64,000 nt of DNA from Hemerocallis citrina (GCA_017893485.1 CM030367.1:87308910-87372909); one strand, 5' to 3'. Shown: positions 1-12,235, counted from the stretch's first letter. The notes: a model not told the origin generated them from the sequence alone. Translations and numbers: made by a program.

Positions 1-837
1 CGGTTGCACATTTTGCCTCCCCGACATCCAGTTGCAATTTTTCTCCATTGACATCGAGTTGCATATTTTCCATCTCGACATTAGGTTGCACCGACTTGGT
101 GAAATGGAAGATGTAACCTTCTATATACACAGAGATATGGGACATTTAATTTAAGTATGATGTTATGTTTTGAAATTCATGATATAAAAATAGTAGAAAA
201 GCAAGAAATGGAGTTGAAAGTCACACAATGGAATATCAAAATAGATGTATAGATAATAAATATCAAACACAATAGTACAAAATAGTAGTAGTGAAAATGA
301 TTTATAAAACTAGGGAGAAAACGGAATGAAATATATGCATGAGCACAATACAAATGTGAATGAGAAAATAAATATGCAGTGTAGCAAATTTACACAATAA
401 ATATATCATAAAAATATACAGTAACGTAGGAATTAAACAAGTCTCTAACATGTCGTTGAAGATCCACCGATGCCGATCAACAAACCAAGCGGGAAGAAAA
501 AAATGGATAACTCCAGAATCAAAGAAATATGGGAACAAAAGAATAAAATTATACTCAGTAAGGAATCAATGAATGTGAATGAATGGAAGGGACGAAACAA
601 CTAAGAAATGAAGGAACTGAATATGAAGGAATCAAAAAGTGGATCAAAAATGTTGGAATCCAAATTATATGTTGCTTATCAATTATTCATGTGATTAACG
701 CGAATTGTACATATTGTTGAGTCAAACCGGTTAAACTCAACTAATCAGGGTCCAACCCCAAACTAGTTAGAGTCATACCTGGCTAAACCAAACTTGACTA
801 ACATATCAGCCGAACATGACTAATACATTAGCCAAAC
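1..837 (-). mobile_element. 5' untranslated internal region of a gypsy element (continues left)
   Basis: On the minus strand this stretch directly follows the primer-binding site at 838-852, so it is the leader between PBS and gag. It is AT-rich with no convincing coding frame; short open frames here are chance. Gag and pol of this element, and its second LTR, would lie left of the window. Confidence 0.55.
3..95. repeat. Short tandem repeat, ~27-bp unit, about 3 copies
   Basis: Three successive units begin with GTTGCA and end with GACATC/GACATT (starts near 3, 31 and 58; a fourth start near 85 is cut short). They lie in the internal untranslated part of the minus-strand gypsy element whose LTR occupies 853-4898. 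The array may continue beyond the left edge. Confidence 0.6.
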
Positions 838-852
838 CTGGCTCTGATACCA
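838..852 (-). other. Primer-binding site, initiator tRNA-Met type
   Basis: The minus strand reads TGGTATCAGAGCCAG, the complement of the plant initiator tRNA-Met 3' end used to prime minus-strand DNA synthesis by many copia elements and chromoviruses. It marks the inner border of the LTR to its right and fixes the orientation of this element as minus. Confidence 0.8.
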
Positions 853-3800
853 CTAAAAACAATATCACGTCCCGCTTTCCAAAAATACGGAATGCAAGCA
901 CGTGACACGGCCCAGCGAATGACTTGCGTCATCCATAGGCTATTATTAATCCAACTCAACAATATAAACATGAAGTAATACAACCACGCATGCATTGAAA
1001 GAATAATCACATAAATAACAACATTGGAAATTAAGCATAAAAATAACCAATATAAAAAATAACCCAACATCTGGAATTAACAAACAATATTCGAGTCAAG
1101 CCCACAATACAAAGAAAACAATATTTGTTCAATTTATTAAAATTCTCAAATAAAGCAACATTTATTTAAGTGGTGCAGCAAAACATTTCTTTCACCATTG
1201 TTGCTCCCCTAGTCCGTCAGGTAAATCTCCTTGATTACCTGTAAGTTGTTCAACTAAAAGAGAGAAAATGTCCTTAGAGCAAGTCGTGGACAGTAAGTAA
1301 TGAAACAGAGAACAATGACAATAACGGTATAAGGATGAATTCAATGAACGATGAAATCAATAGTGTTGAACAGTAACAAAGCAATAATAGTACAATGTGC
1401 AATAACGATAATTTATAACAATGACAATATACAATAACAATAATGGTAAACGATAACGATAACACTGTTCAATGAAGAATGCAATATGCAATGACAATGT
1501 GATGAAAATCTTAAGTCTATTATTCATTTTTAATCCTAACTAATGCACGTACTATTGCATCCCATATTACAGGTTCCATACATACAATCAATTTCGTTTA
1601 GACTAAGGTGGTAGATTCTATAGTTCATGTACTCGGTATGATGACGATAAAGTAATAACAATGGAGTGTGTAATTTCTTACACGATACCGATAATGGTAA
1701 AAATAATAGACATGTGTAATTTCTTATACGATGCCGATAACGGTAAAAATACTGGACATGTGTAATTTCTTACACGATGCCAATAACGGTAATAATTACT
1801 GGCCATCATCCGAGTACAGTCACTATATTATCAACTACCTTGGTCAACCCCTAACCCCGGCGTGATTAACATTCTTTATTCAGTTATCATACGAGAATGA
1901 GATTAATAAGGGACACTAGAAAGATGACAATATAACCCTAAGATCATGCAATATTCTCTATACAATTAAATGCACCAAATATAACATTATAGATTCAATT
2001 ATATGTTATTAAACATAGGAACCCAATTCTGGTCAGCAGTAGGTTGCTGTACCAAAATCAGAATTCCCGTTGCTACGAGATAGCAAATATGGATACGTCA
2101 GAAGTTATAGAAACTAGACTCCTTCCCAGTTCGAACACATATAATTAAGGTACATAAAAGTTGTGGCAACATGTGTCAAAACAGCAAACTACACAGGATT
2201 TGTGTTCAGCCAGAACTTGTAAAATTGTGTTTATACATATGGAACATGACTGAAACAGCATTAATTAATTCCAGGAAAATTAGAGAATGTTCTCTAGTGT
2301 GTCTAGTATCAGTATGCAAAATTTTAAGCCATTATCTTACAGTTAGCAAGGTTAAATTAATTGTGAATCAAAGTGTGACAGCAGTTTTTAGAATCTGGAA
2401 TAGTACGACACAACAGCAGTAAAACTGCGATATCTCACAAACCGTAACTCGGAATTTAATTCCGTCAAATGGGTAGAAAACTAGATATCTGGGGCTACAT
2501 TTTATATTCAGGAAGTTATTAATTTTGGTGACATTATCTAGGTCAAAACAGCAAGGTAATGTTCAGGTCGGTGTTAATTTTCAGGGAGTTAACATATTCT
2601 TTTTGAATAAAATGATTACAAAGTTAAGGACGATGAATTGGGGGTTAACAATTCTAAATTACAGCAAGCCATACCTATGTGAACATGGTATTAAGATGTG
2701 TAATGTCCATAATCTTACCAATCACAAACAACTAATACACTAACATCAATCATATAAGCCATCAATACTAGTATGGAATCTACAATTGTTGTGAGATGTC
2801 ATGACATGAAATACAATGATAATCCATATTCCTATATTAAATAACTAACTATATGTATGCATGTAAGATCTTTATACATTGGAGACAAAGATGGCACGAA
2901 GTCAAGACTACTATTTGGATTCGCTCGTGTAAATCTGTAGTATCCCAACGATAGATAACAATAAGCAATAAATGATAATCAAATTGATTCTACATGCGGG
3001 ATTCAATAAAAATCTCGAATATGATACGATAACTATTCGAGAAGAAATGACTTGCCTTTGATGACGATTAGTTTAATCCGAATAAGCAAAGAATAACGGA
3101 ATCGGAATCCTGGCGACACGGTGACGAGCAAACGATCACGATGATCATGATCAGGCACGGATCTCAATGATCAAGATGGTGATCAAGATGAAGATCAAGC
3201 GAATCCTACAGTTGAGATCAAATATAAAACATATAAGAATTAGAAGAGTACCAAAAGAGTAAATATACCATGAATAACAATTTGATGAATGAGAACAAAA
3301 AGTGGATCAAATGTTTAACTCACCAAGTAGAAGATGAACGAGACGATCGAGATGATCGGGACGATCAAGGGCCGAGATCAAGTGTGATCGGTTGATCGGA
3401 CGGCTGAGATTGAAGATCAAGATCAGGATCAAGATCGGATGATCGGACGGTTGAGATCGATGATCAAGATCAAGATCAAGATGATGATCACGATCGTGAT
3501 GATCAAAAGAGATCCGATGGTCGAGATTAAGATCTTGATGATGATGATGAAGGTGATGATGATCAATGCAAATCCAACGGCCAAGATCAATGGATCAAGA
3601 AGCGATCACGTTTGCGATGATCAACAATCGGATGGCCGAGTTCCAAGAATGATGATGATCATAAACAGATCGACGGCCCAAAATCAAAATGACCCAAAAC
3701 CTGATCAATAGCAACCCCTTAGCTCTGGTCGGCGAGGCGGAGGACTGCAGCAGAGGGTAACACTGTGGTGGGTGCTTCTGCGACGGAAGGTCACGTCAGG

Positions 3801-4898
3801 AGGAGGGTGGCACAGCAGCGGAGTCGGCTGTATTGTTGCTGTCGAGGCTGCATCACGAGGTGGTTTCCGGCATCTTCGGGAGCATGGCAGCGACGAGGGT
3901 CAGCTGCATGACACTTTGGACGACAGCGCGAGGCACTGGACATGGCATCGGGGTGCTACACCGCTGGCTGCATCGTCGAGAGGAGCACAGGCTGGGCAGA
4001 GGTGCTGGCACTGCAGGAGGCACGTCGGTGCTGGAGGGTCGCGATCGGGAAGCACGGCGAGGCGAGGTGGGGCTGTGACAGGGAGAGGCGCATAGCGGAG
4101 GGAGGGGGTGCTGCTGTAGTGGCGATCAAACGAAGAGAGGCAGGGGGAATGAGCGGGAGAGAGAGAACAAGGGGTAGAGGTTGAAGATGGCTGATGGATG
4201 GATAAGGAGCAGGAGGTCGGGATGAGGAGGTAAGGCGGCGGTTAGGGTTTTAGTATATTAGGGTAGATGAAACAGGGAGAAAGTGGGTGTATATATATAT
4301 AGGGATAGGTGTATTCGGGTTGGGTTAAGTAACGGGTAATGGGTTGTAAATTGGGTTGGGTAGTTAGGTGGATTATATATGGGTTAAACAAGATGTGGGT
4401 AATTGGGGATAGGGCTGAAGGGGTTTAAATGGGTATTTGGGTTTATAGGGTAGAATCCAATATGGGAAAATAGGGTTTTAAAATAGGATTTGGGCGCAAA
4501 ATGAATAAATAAAATAACCAGGAAAAATATACAATTAGGATTTTATAAAAATAACAATAATAAAAATAAAAACAATAACGATAACAAAATAATAATAATA
4601 ATAATAATATTTTAAAATAACGGTAATAGTAATAATACTGATAACAATAATAATAATAAGAAAATTGATAAAATATAATAATAGAAATCAAAGTAATAAG
4701 AACAATAATAAGATTTGTATTACAGTATAAGAAATCGTAGAAAATAGTTACAAATAAAATTATTGATAGAAAATAGATTTTAATAGAAGATCCAACAATA
4801 CCTTTTGACAAAAGAATTTGATAGCGGAAAACTAATTTACAAAAATTTGAAATCCGAAAATATACAGAAAATGCGTATTTGCGAAAACAGGGGTTACA
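853..4898 (-). mobile_element. Very long 5' LTR (~4 kb) of a Tekay/Del-like gypsy element
   Basis: The outer end on the minus strand is TGTAACCCCTG (at 4898), a typical start for long plant chromovirus LTRs; the inner end abuts the tRNA-Met PBS. A minus-strand TATA-like run is at about 4290-4305. The stretch lacks a plausible gene: its G-rich part (3720-4200) and AT-rich part (4440-4870) give only low-complexity open frames. The inner LTR end is not a clean CA, so that boundary is good to about 10 bp. The outer end interrupts copia pol at 4898/4899, so the element is nested in that copia. Lineage is inferred from LTR length and PBS; no coding domain is visible here. Confidence 0.65.
3110..3720. 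repeat. GATCAAGATC-rich simple-sequence region inside the LTR
   Basis: Imperfect iterations of GATCAAGAT, GATGATCA and CGGACGG(C/T)TGAGAT fill this stretch. It gives a spurious Met/Ile/Lys/Asp-rich open frame (3439-3711) that is not a gene. It lies downstream of the presumed LTR transcription start on the minus strand, within the long transcribed part of the LTR. Confidence 0.6.
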
Positions 4899-6454
4899 TG
4901 TTGACTCAGAATCCTGGCAAAAGGTCATGAAATCAGAAATGGAGTCTATGTACTCTATCAAAGTCTGGAATCTTGTAGAACCACCTGCAAATATTAAACC
5001 TATTGGATGTAAATGGGTATACAAGAGAAAGAGAGGAGTAGATGGTAAGGTTGAAAACTTCAAAGCACGATTAGTGGCAAAGGGTTTTATTCAAAAGAAA
5101 GGCATTGATTATGAAGAAACCTTTTCGCCAGTGGCTATGTTGAAATCTATTCGAATTCTTATCCATTGCAGCTCATTTTGATTATGAAATTTGGCAAATG
5201 GATATCGAGACTGCATTCTTGAATGGGCGTCTTGAAGAAGAGATTTACATGTCTCAACTAGATGGTTTCATAGTTGAGGACCAAGAGGATAAAGTATGCA
5301 AGTTGGATAGATCCATTTATGGACTAAAACAAGCATCTAGGAGTTGGAACATGTACTTTGATCAAATGATAAAGTCCTATGGTTTCGATCAAAACGAAGA
5401 TGAACATTGTGTGTACAAAAAGATTGTGGACAAAGTAGTGGTATTTTTAATTCTTTATGTTGATGACATTCTGCTCATTGGTAATGATGTAGGAGTCAGG
5501 ACAACGATCAAAATTTGGTTGTCAAAACAGTTTGATATGAAGGACTTGGGAGAAGCCAGTTATATTCTTGGCATTAAGCTCTTTCGAGATCGCTACAAAA
5601 TAAAAATTGGACTTTCCCAAGCTGCGTATATAAATAAGATACTGGTTCGTTTTGGCATGCAAAATTCCAATAAAGGTCTTTTACCTTTTAGACATGGAAT
5701 ACCTCTTTCCAAGGAACAGTGTCCAAAAACAGCTAAAGAAAGAGAGAAAATGAGATCAGTTCCTTATGCATCAGCAGTAGGAAGTCTCATGTATGCTATG
5801 CTTTGTACACGACCAGACATTTATTTCGCAGTTGGCATGGTCAGCAGGTATCAATCAGATCCAGAATTCCAACATTGGTTAGCTGTTAAACACACATTGA
5901 AGTATCTCAATGCTACAAAAGATTATGTGTTAGTATATAGCAGTTCCGAAATGTCCCCAAGAGGTTACACCGATTCTGATTTCCAATCAGACAAAGATGC
6001 TAGTAAGTCTACTTCTGCATACATTTTCACCTTGGGTGGAGGAGCCATCAGTTGGAGGAGTGTGAAGCAATCTTGTATTGCTGATTCCACCATGGAAGCT
6101 GAGTATGTGGCTGCGTCTGAAGCAGCTAAAGAAGCAGTATGGCTCAGACAGTTTCTTTCAGATCTTGGAGTTGTACCATTGGTATTGTCACCTATGATTT
6201 TATATTGTGACAACACTGGTGCAATTGCACAATCCAAGGAACCAAGAAATCACAAGAAGGCAAAACACATTAAGCGGAAGTATCACATCATCAGAGATTT
6301 TGTCAACACTGGAGAAATCGCTATAACTAAGATACCAACAGCTAATAACGTCGCAGATCCTTTTACAAAGACATTACCGCAAAAGAGTTTTGAGTCTCAT
6401 CCGGGCAGCATTGCTCTTAAGAGAAATCAGATTGCTATTTTTTTGAGTGATTGT
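4899..6454 (+). pseudogene. Ty1/copia pol remnant: reverse transcriptase and RNase H
   Basis: The frame opens inside the copia RT (GCKWVYKRK, then [15 protein letters not shown]) and continues with MDIETAFLNG, YGLKQASRSWN and the catalytic LYVDDILLIG; RNase H follows with TMEAEYVAASEAAKEAVWL, LYCDNTGAIA and the ADPFTKTLP end. Two frames are used: a one-base deletion near 5160-5185 breaks the protein between the ETFSPVA and AFLNG motifs. Gag, protease, integrase and the RT N-terminus are missing on the left because a gypsy LTR ends at 4898; they should lie beyond the window. The frame runs into the LTR start at 6452. Family assignment is certain; the copia lineage is not resolved. Confidence 0.9.
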
Positions 6455-7976
6455 TAGTATGCCCTCAAAGTTTATCTATAAACTGTGAGTGCAAATGGGA
6501 GTTGTAGGGTTTTATGATTAGACAGAAATAAATTTATTTATTTGCCATTTTATTAATAGAGCAATTTTTTGATTTATTCACAAATGTTGATATTGTGCAT
6601 CAACAAGGTCCATGTTGCATAATAATTAAGTCTATGCACAAAGAACATATTCACGGTCTATAATAGAACTGGACATTCTATTTGGTAGACTATAGCACAA
6701 GTGAGAGGGTCGACTCGAACTTGTTGTGCTAGTTCGTTTAGTACGAATTGATGGAATAAAGAATGATTATACTTGTAAATAACCACAAGACAGTGTTATC
6801 GTTAAAGGCAATATAAACATGACCTCTAAGTTCGAGCATATAGTGAACTCGTTTTTTTTAATATCGCGCATTTTGATAAATCAAAGAGTGGGGCATTCTA
6901 GACCAATACCTTGATGCATTGGATGTGTCTTATTAGAAATATGAGAACATGTATTTGCAATACGGAATCGTATCTCTAAAAAAGAAGATATTCTCTTGTT
7001 CATTTAACGAAGGTTATAATCTAACAGTAAATCTCATGGGTATATTTTACAGAAAAAATATTTTATTATATACCAACTTTTTTGTAAAAAAAATAAATTT
7101 TAGAGTCATTGTCAGATTGTATAAAAGGTTAAATGTGAAAACAAGGTTTAAGTTACAAATTGACCCATGGAGGTGGTATCACGAATTCCAATGGTGTGTT
7201 TGTGAATATCGGTAAAGGAGTGGTGTCTTGTAGAACTATATTGTGACAGAAGTCTAATAATAATTTAGATTTTAGTTGGGGAGCAAAATACAAATACATA
7301 GTGGACAATATTGTAATTTTATCCCAACTAGGATTTCCTAAAGTTCCTAACCCTAAGCTTTCTTCTCCTCTATAATTATGAGAACAATGGTAAAATCTTG
7401 TTGACTCACTTGTGTGAGTATATTTTATAGAATTTTTTTTTATTATATACAAATTTTTTTGTAAAAAAAATAAATTTTAGAGTCATTGTCAGATTGTATA
7501 AAATGTTAAATCTGAAAACAAGGTTTAAGTTACAAATTGACTCATAAAGGTGGCATCACAAATTCCAATGATGCGTTTATGAATATCGGTAAAGGAGGGG
7601 TGTCTTGTAGAACTATATTGTGACAGGAGTTTAATAATAATTTAGATTTTAGTTGTGGAGCAAAATACAAATACATAATGAACATTATTGTAATTTTATC
7701 CAACTAGGATTTTATAAAGTTCCTAACTCTAGGCATTCATCTCCTCTATAAATATGAGAAAATGGTAAAATCTTGTTGACTCTCTTATACCTCCCCACCA
7801 GGATATAGAGGAAAATGAGAGGAAGAACTAGAGTTAGAATTGAAGAAGAAAAAGAAACAAGAAATCAAAGATTGAATGTAAAATTTATTGATTTTTTTTC
7901 TTATTATTTTATTTGAGATTAGATTAGATATTAGATCATTGTGATTTTAAAAATATGATAGAACAAATTTCCGACA
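6452..7976 (+). mobile_element. Probable 3' LTR of the copia element
   Basis: A TGTTAGTATGCCC start directly follows the RNase H end, and the stretch stops at ATTTCCGACA (7976), matching the TGTT...CCGACA style of copia LTRs. Two TATA boxes occur (near 7366 and 7751) because the promoter part is duplicated in tandem. The polypurine tract before the start is weak, and a second candidate start with a better purine tract (ATGGGAG) lies near 6497, so the left border is uncertain. No coding region is seen. Confidence 0.5.
7036..7790. repeat. 377-bp tandem duplication in the copia LTR promoter region
   Basis: Two copies (about 7036-7412 and 7413-7790) are offset by 377 bp, shown by the shared block AGAGTCATTGTCAGATTGTA at 7102 and 7479. 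Each copy ends with a TATA-like motif (CTCTATAATTATGAG, CTCTATAAATATGAG). The copies differ at scattered positions and small indels. Confidence 0.85.
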
Positions 7977-7985
7977 AATACGTCC

Positions 7986-8778
7986 ATGGCTGCCTCTTTA
8001 ATTAGAATATACTGCAAGCATAAGCATTTAGATGAAGCAATTCGTTATTTCGCCAAATTCCTTCCCCTGATCTGGTATTATGGACTGATTTGATATCATA
8101 CTTTTCTCGTTCTGGAGAGAACCAAGGAGCACTAAACCTTTATGTTAAGATGACTAGTAGTCGAGTCACTGAACCACCAAATCATTACACCTTTTCAACA
8201 CTCCTCAAGTCATGTGCACATCTTGATGCAATCACAGAAGGAAGACAATCCATGCACAGACCATCAAATCTAATTTAAACATTATGGGATCTGACCCTTT
8301 TGTTGCAAGTGCATTGTTATATATGTATTCCAAGTGCGGATACATCCAAGAAGCAAGAATGATATTTGACAGTATGCCAGAACGAGATTTGGCATCGTGG
8401 AATGCAATGCTCCCAAGTCTAGCTGAGCATGGCCTTTTAGAGGAATGTATCAAAACATTCGAAGAATTATTGAATGAGGAAGATGTTCGACCCAATCATA
8501 ATACTTTTATTGGAGTTCTCACTACATGCGGCCATGGTAGGATGGTAGAGTTGGGGTATAAATACTTCATGTTTATTAAAGAACCTACAGTCGATCACTA
8601 CGCTTGTCTTATAGACCTCTTTGGTTGAGCTGGGCAGTTGAAGGAAGCATTACATATTGTAGAGAAAATGCCTTTTGAGGTCAATGAGATTATTTGGTCA
8701 TCATTATTAGCTGCTAGCAGTACGTATGGAATGTTGAGTTGGGAGAGTATTCTGCCAAAAAGTATATGTGTTTATTGA
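7986..8778 (+). pseudogene. Pentatricopeptide repeat (PPR, PLS class) pseudogene
   Basis: Translated pieces match plant PPR proteins: LWTDLISYFSRSG, NHYTFSTLLKSCAHL, SALLYMYSKCGYIQEARMIF, RDLASWNAMLPSLAEHG and, near the end, DHYACLIDLFG followed by an E-type motif KEALHIVEKMPFE. These proteins bind organellar RNA. The copy is dead: a frameshift near 8060-8075, another near 8250, and an in-frame TGA at 8626-8628. It is short (about 260 codons), so N-terminal repeats and the usual C-terminal domain are missing. The ATG at 7986 is 9 bp from the copia LTR end, so the copia may have removed the 5' part. Confidence 0.85.
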
Positions 8779-10003
8779 GTGTCCGAAATGAACATTCGAG
8801 GTGATCACATTTACCTGAGATCTCCTCCAATATCTCCGATCCGAGACGAAACACCCCTTGCCAAGACGAGTCCAAAATCCGAGATTTAAAACCTTGTATA
8901 TTCTTCTACCTAACCATCTGGAATGTCACAGCTACGGTATACTCTTCGACACGTCGTAACAATGACTGTACTTTTTGGTTTGATGCTAGCTCTCCTACTT
9001 TCAGTTCGATCACTCATGTCTCAGATAATGACGATGAATGCCCTTTTGTTAACCACCTTTCTTAATGTTCAAGTGCTAAGAATTCTTTTATTGAGGAGCA
9101 AGGCTACAACTTGCTGTGAAGTGAAGCTGTTCAAACCTAAAAGGGTTGCTTGAGTATGTCTAGAAGAATCCTAAAGCTAAGGTGAAGTATGCTTTAAGGT
9201 ATAAAATTTCCTTTTCTTTCATGTATATCTTGTGTTCAATTTATTTTTCATATTAGTCCTGGTAAAAATAGCATGCTTGTATATCTTATGTTAGTCCTGG
9301 TAAAAATAGCGTGCTTGTATATCTTATGTTCAATTTACTTTTGATATTAGTCCTGGTAAAAATAGCATGCTTGTATAATTTCTTTTCAAGCACATCTATC
9401 TTGCTCTAGACCTTAACGAATTTGCATTATGAAGGAAATATTCACATCATCATTTTTCCATTTGGAGATGCATACTTATATGGGGAAATATTGCAAGAAA
9501 GTTTAGATGAAGGTTTTACATAAACAACAACGACGAGGACAATAACAAAGCCTTTAGGCCATACCTTTGGGGTCAGCCACGTGTATCATTTTTCTCTATT
9601 CTGCTATGTTAAGGGCCATCTCTTTTGTCACATAGCTCTTATTGAAATCCTTACTTCAATCATTGTTTGGTTAGGTCTCTTTGCTCCATTAACTATAACT
9701 TTATCACTTTTCCTGACTGGTGCTATTCATGGTCTTTATTGGACTTGTCTGAAGTAAAAATGAAATGTAATTCTGGACTTGTCTGAAGTAAAAATGAAAT
9801 GTAATTCTGGAGTAATGTGGTCTCCAAAATTTATGGCTCATAAACTGTCATACATTTTACATAATGTATATAAGTGTTTTAGTGAACGCTTCCCACTGAC
9901 AGATCTTGTTGGACTTCCAAATTGTGCTATGTAACTGCCACAACGGAAATTGAACCTCAGAGTCTTCACCAAAACATACCCAGTCGAAACCTTAGTAAAA
10001 AAA
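8779..10003. other. Intergenic stretch with short repeats, no gene recognised
   Basis: No convincing coding frame. A 76-codon open frame at 8923-9153 matches nothing I know. Contents: three copies of TAGTCCTGGTAAAAATAGC (starts 9254, 9292, 9348); a 34-bp tandem duplication (9741-9774 and 9775-9808, GGACTTGTCTGAAG...); and near 9526-9580 a block (AACAAAGCCTTTAGGCC, then TTTGGGGTCAGCC) of the type found in dispersed plant SINE/LINE ends. Confidence 0.5.
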
Positions 10004-10087
10004 ATCGTTCACATTGATCTACACATCTAAATTAGTCTAAATATATAAAATCAAATTATTTGAAATTAATTTGCTCATCCATCAGGT
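10004..10087 (+). repeat. Left arm of inverted-repeat element, copy 1
   Basis: The stretch AATCGTTCACATTGATCTAC... is the reverse complement of 13975-14065, forming the two arms of a palindromic element. The copia element at 10088-13927 now separates them. The outer end on this side is lost or diverged. Confidence 0.75.
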
Positions 10088-12207
10088 TGTTAGGATTTGT
10101 GGCCTCAAATACATGTAGGCACGGGGTACTTAAAGTTGGAGAAGAAGAGGAGAAGACAAAGAACCAAGAGAAGACAAGCAGCAAGTAGAAGAAGAGAAGT
10201 CTGGAGGATTGCGGTCGACCGGCTAGGGGTGCGGTTGACCGACCCAGTCAACTGGGAGTTCTTCAAGTGTATTAGTCCAACAGAGGAGAGGACGGTCGAC
10301 TGACCTTCGAGGTGCAGTTGACCGGTCCGCTCTCTAGGTTGGTTCTACACATTGCGTGTTGGATCCTGTAGGCGAGACAACAAACACTAGAGGGGGGGTG
10401 AATAGTGTTAATAAAAACTGCAGAAATTATCTCAGTGCAGTCGACTTGGTTATGCACCAGTCGACTGATATAACCAAAATAAAGCAAAAACAGTAACTCT
10501 GTGCAGTCGACTTATGGATAAGATAGGCGACTGAAGACACAATGAAACTACAACTAATACGACACTGACCAGTCGACTGATAGTGCAAGGAGTCGACTGT
10601 CCAGACACTTTTTGCAGAACTTAAGTAAACAAGAGTAAATGCAAGATCAAGACAACCAATCACAGAGTACACAAGATATATCCTGGTTCGGTCCTCCCGA
10701 CCTACATCCAGTTCCCAAGCAACCCACTTGAGATTTTCACTATTCTTGAAAAAGATTACAAGAATACCCTACGGCGTTAAGACAACAACCTTGTCTAACC
10801 CGTAGTCCTTTCTCATAACCAGAGAAAGCAAACTCACTCTACTACCAAGAGTGAAACAAAACCGACTCTACAACCTAGAGTCAAAAACACTCTCCAACCG
10901 AGAGCAAAAGAACAAGAAAAACTTTACAGTCAACCTATAGCCTTGTTGGCGTATAGTGTTGTTGCACGTGGCTAAAAACAAGGTCAACTTCTATACCCAG
11001 TCCAGAGCGAAATCGTTGCTATACTGGACTGAGTGTAGAGAACCAGAGAGTTTGAACTTGAAGGCTTGTTCTCAAAGATTTTCACTTGAAATTTCTCAAA
11101 GACAGTGCTCGGTATCTCAAAAGGTTTTGTAAAATGTTGTTTTATCTTTTCAGTGAGATCTGAACTCTTTTTTATAGAGTTAGATCTCCTGAACGTTGGG
11201 GGACAGTTATTCCAACTGTCAACCAACGGATCTAAGAGCTGTTGCTTTTGAAAAATCAATTTTGAAAATAAAAAACGGTCAAAAGCTCTCGAACAGTCGA
11301 CTGGGTTGCCATATGAGTCGACTGATCAGAGTTTGAATAAATTTAAACAGTTTTGTACTGTCAGTCGACTGGCAGAGGCTTAAGTCGACTGGTACTCAAA
11401 AGTTAAATTACTTCAAACTGTTTTGACTCTTTTTTGGGGGTTTTTAAGAGACACACATTATGAAATTTTGAGTGTGTGTGTGTGTGACAAGGCTTTACAT
11501 CAGACTAAGACTCAACAAAAATAAGATACAATGTTTTTACAAGACACTACAATTTTGACACAATTGAGCTAAAGGTCTTGAGTCTTGAGTCTTGTCTTGA
11601 GTGAAGTCTTGAATCTTGTCTGAGTGAAGTCTTTATCTGTATCCTTTGAGCTTGTTCATTTGTTCAGCTAAAATACTCTTTTGTATGTACAACCTGCAAT
11701 GTTAGCTGTATAACATAGACACATGTTGCACTGTGTTGTGATCATCAAAATCAAAAATCAACATTGCGGTCGACCGTCACTAGGGGTGCGATCGACCGGC
11801 AATGTCGGCTGATTGTTTTGGGCTTACGGGAGAAAGGCCAAATTTGCTAAATTTGTATATATCCTTTAGGATTTGCTTGGGGGCTATATATATGGCCGTA
11901 AACTCTAGCGTTTAGTTATCCAATCCAATTTAGGGTTAGATCGAGAGATCATTATTCAACTTCAAGAGAGATTGTGCCGAGTGTTTCAAAGATGAGAAAG
12001 AGAGATTGAGAGTTATAATCTTTCTTGTAATCTTTGTATTTCTTTGGGAATAAGAAGTATTGGTTATTTTTGCATATTGGTTGTGTTCTTGTGAGATCCA
12101 TATATTATGGTGACTTGTTCTTGGTTCATCTATTTCTTGGAAGTTTCTATTGCTTGTGGTGCACTTCCGCTATTAGCACTACGAGTTGGAAGTAGATTTC
12201 TCTGACA
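10088..12207 (+). repeat. 5' LTR of the non-autonomous copia, interrupted
   Basis: LTR sequence is 10088-10356 and 11764-12207, together ~710 bp, homologous to the 3' LTR at 13240-13927. The insertion point is within a GGTCGACC-rich segment. A TATA-like CTATATATATGG is near 11883-11895. Confidence 0.9.
10357..11763. mobile_element. Solo LTR (1407 bp) nested in the copia 5' LTR
   Basis: It starts TGTTGGATCC and ends AATCAACA, giving TGTTG...CAACA termini. Perfect 5-bp TSDs ttgcg lie at 10352-10356 and 11764-11768. There is no internal region, PBS or second LTR, so it is what remains after LTR-LTR recombination. It contains CTAGAGGGGGGGTGAATAG, a motif common in plant copia LTRs, and about nine GTCGACT palindromes (10440-10600 and 11290-11390). 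Open frames inside are chance. Confidence 0.92.
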
Positions 12208-12209
12208 AG

Positions 12210-12224
12210 TGGTATCAGAGCCAG
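12210..12224 (+). other. Primer-binding site, initiator tRNA-Met type
   Basis: TGGTATCAGAGCCAG lies two bases after the 5' LTR end at 12207. Confidence 0.9.
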
Positions 12225-12235
12225 GTTGGTTCGAG

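Noticed and set aside
838..852. tRNA-like sequence (also at 12210, 28643, 47950)
   Set aside because: Only the 3'-end complement of tRNA-Met is present; these are retroelement primer sites, not tRNA genes.
3772..4184. Three overlapping plus-strand open frames
   Set aside because: Gly/Arg/Ala-rich low complexity in the G-rich part of a gypsy LTR; no homology.
4443..5063. 206-codon minus-strand open frame
   Set aside because: Mostly Tyr/Ile/Leu/Phe from an AT-rich low-complexity tract; it crosses the LTR end and runs antisense through the copia RT.
8923..9153. 76-codon hydrophobic open frame
   Set aside because: No homology, next to a pseudogene and in repeat-rich DNA; likely chance.
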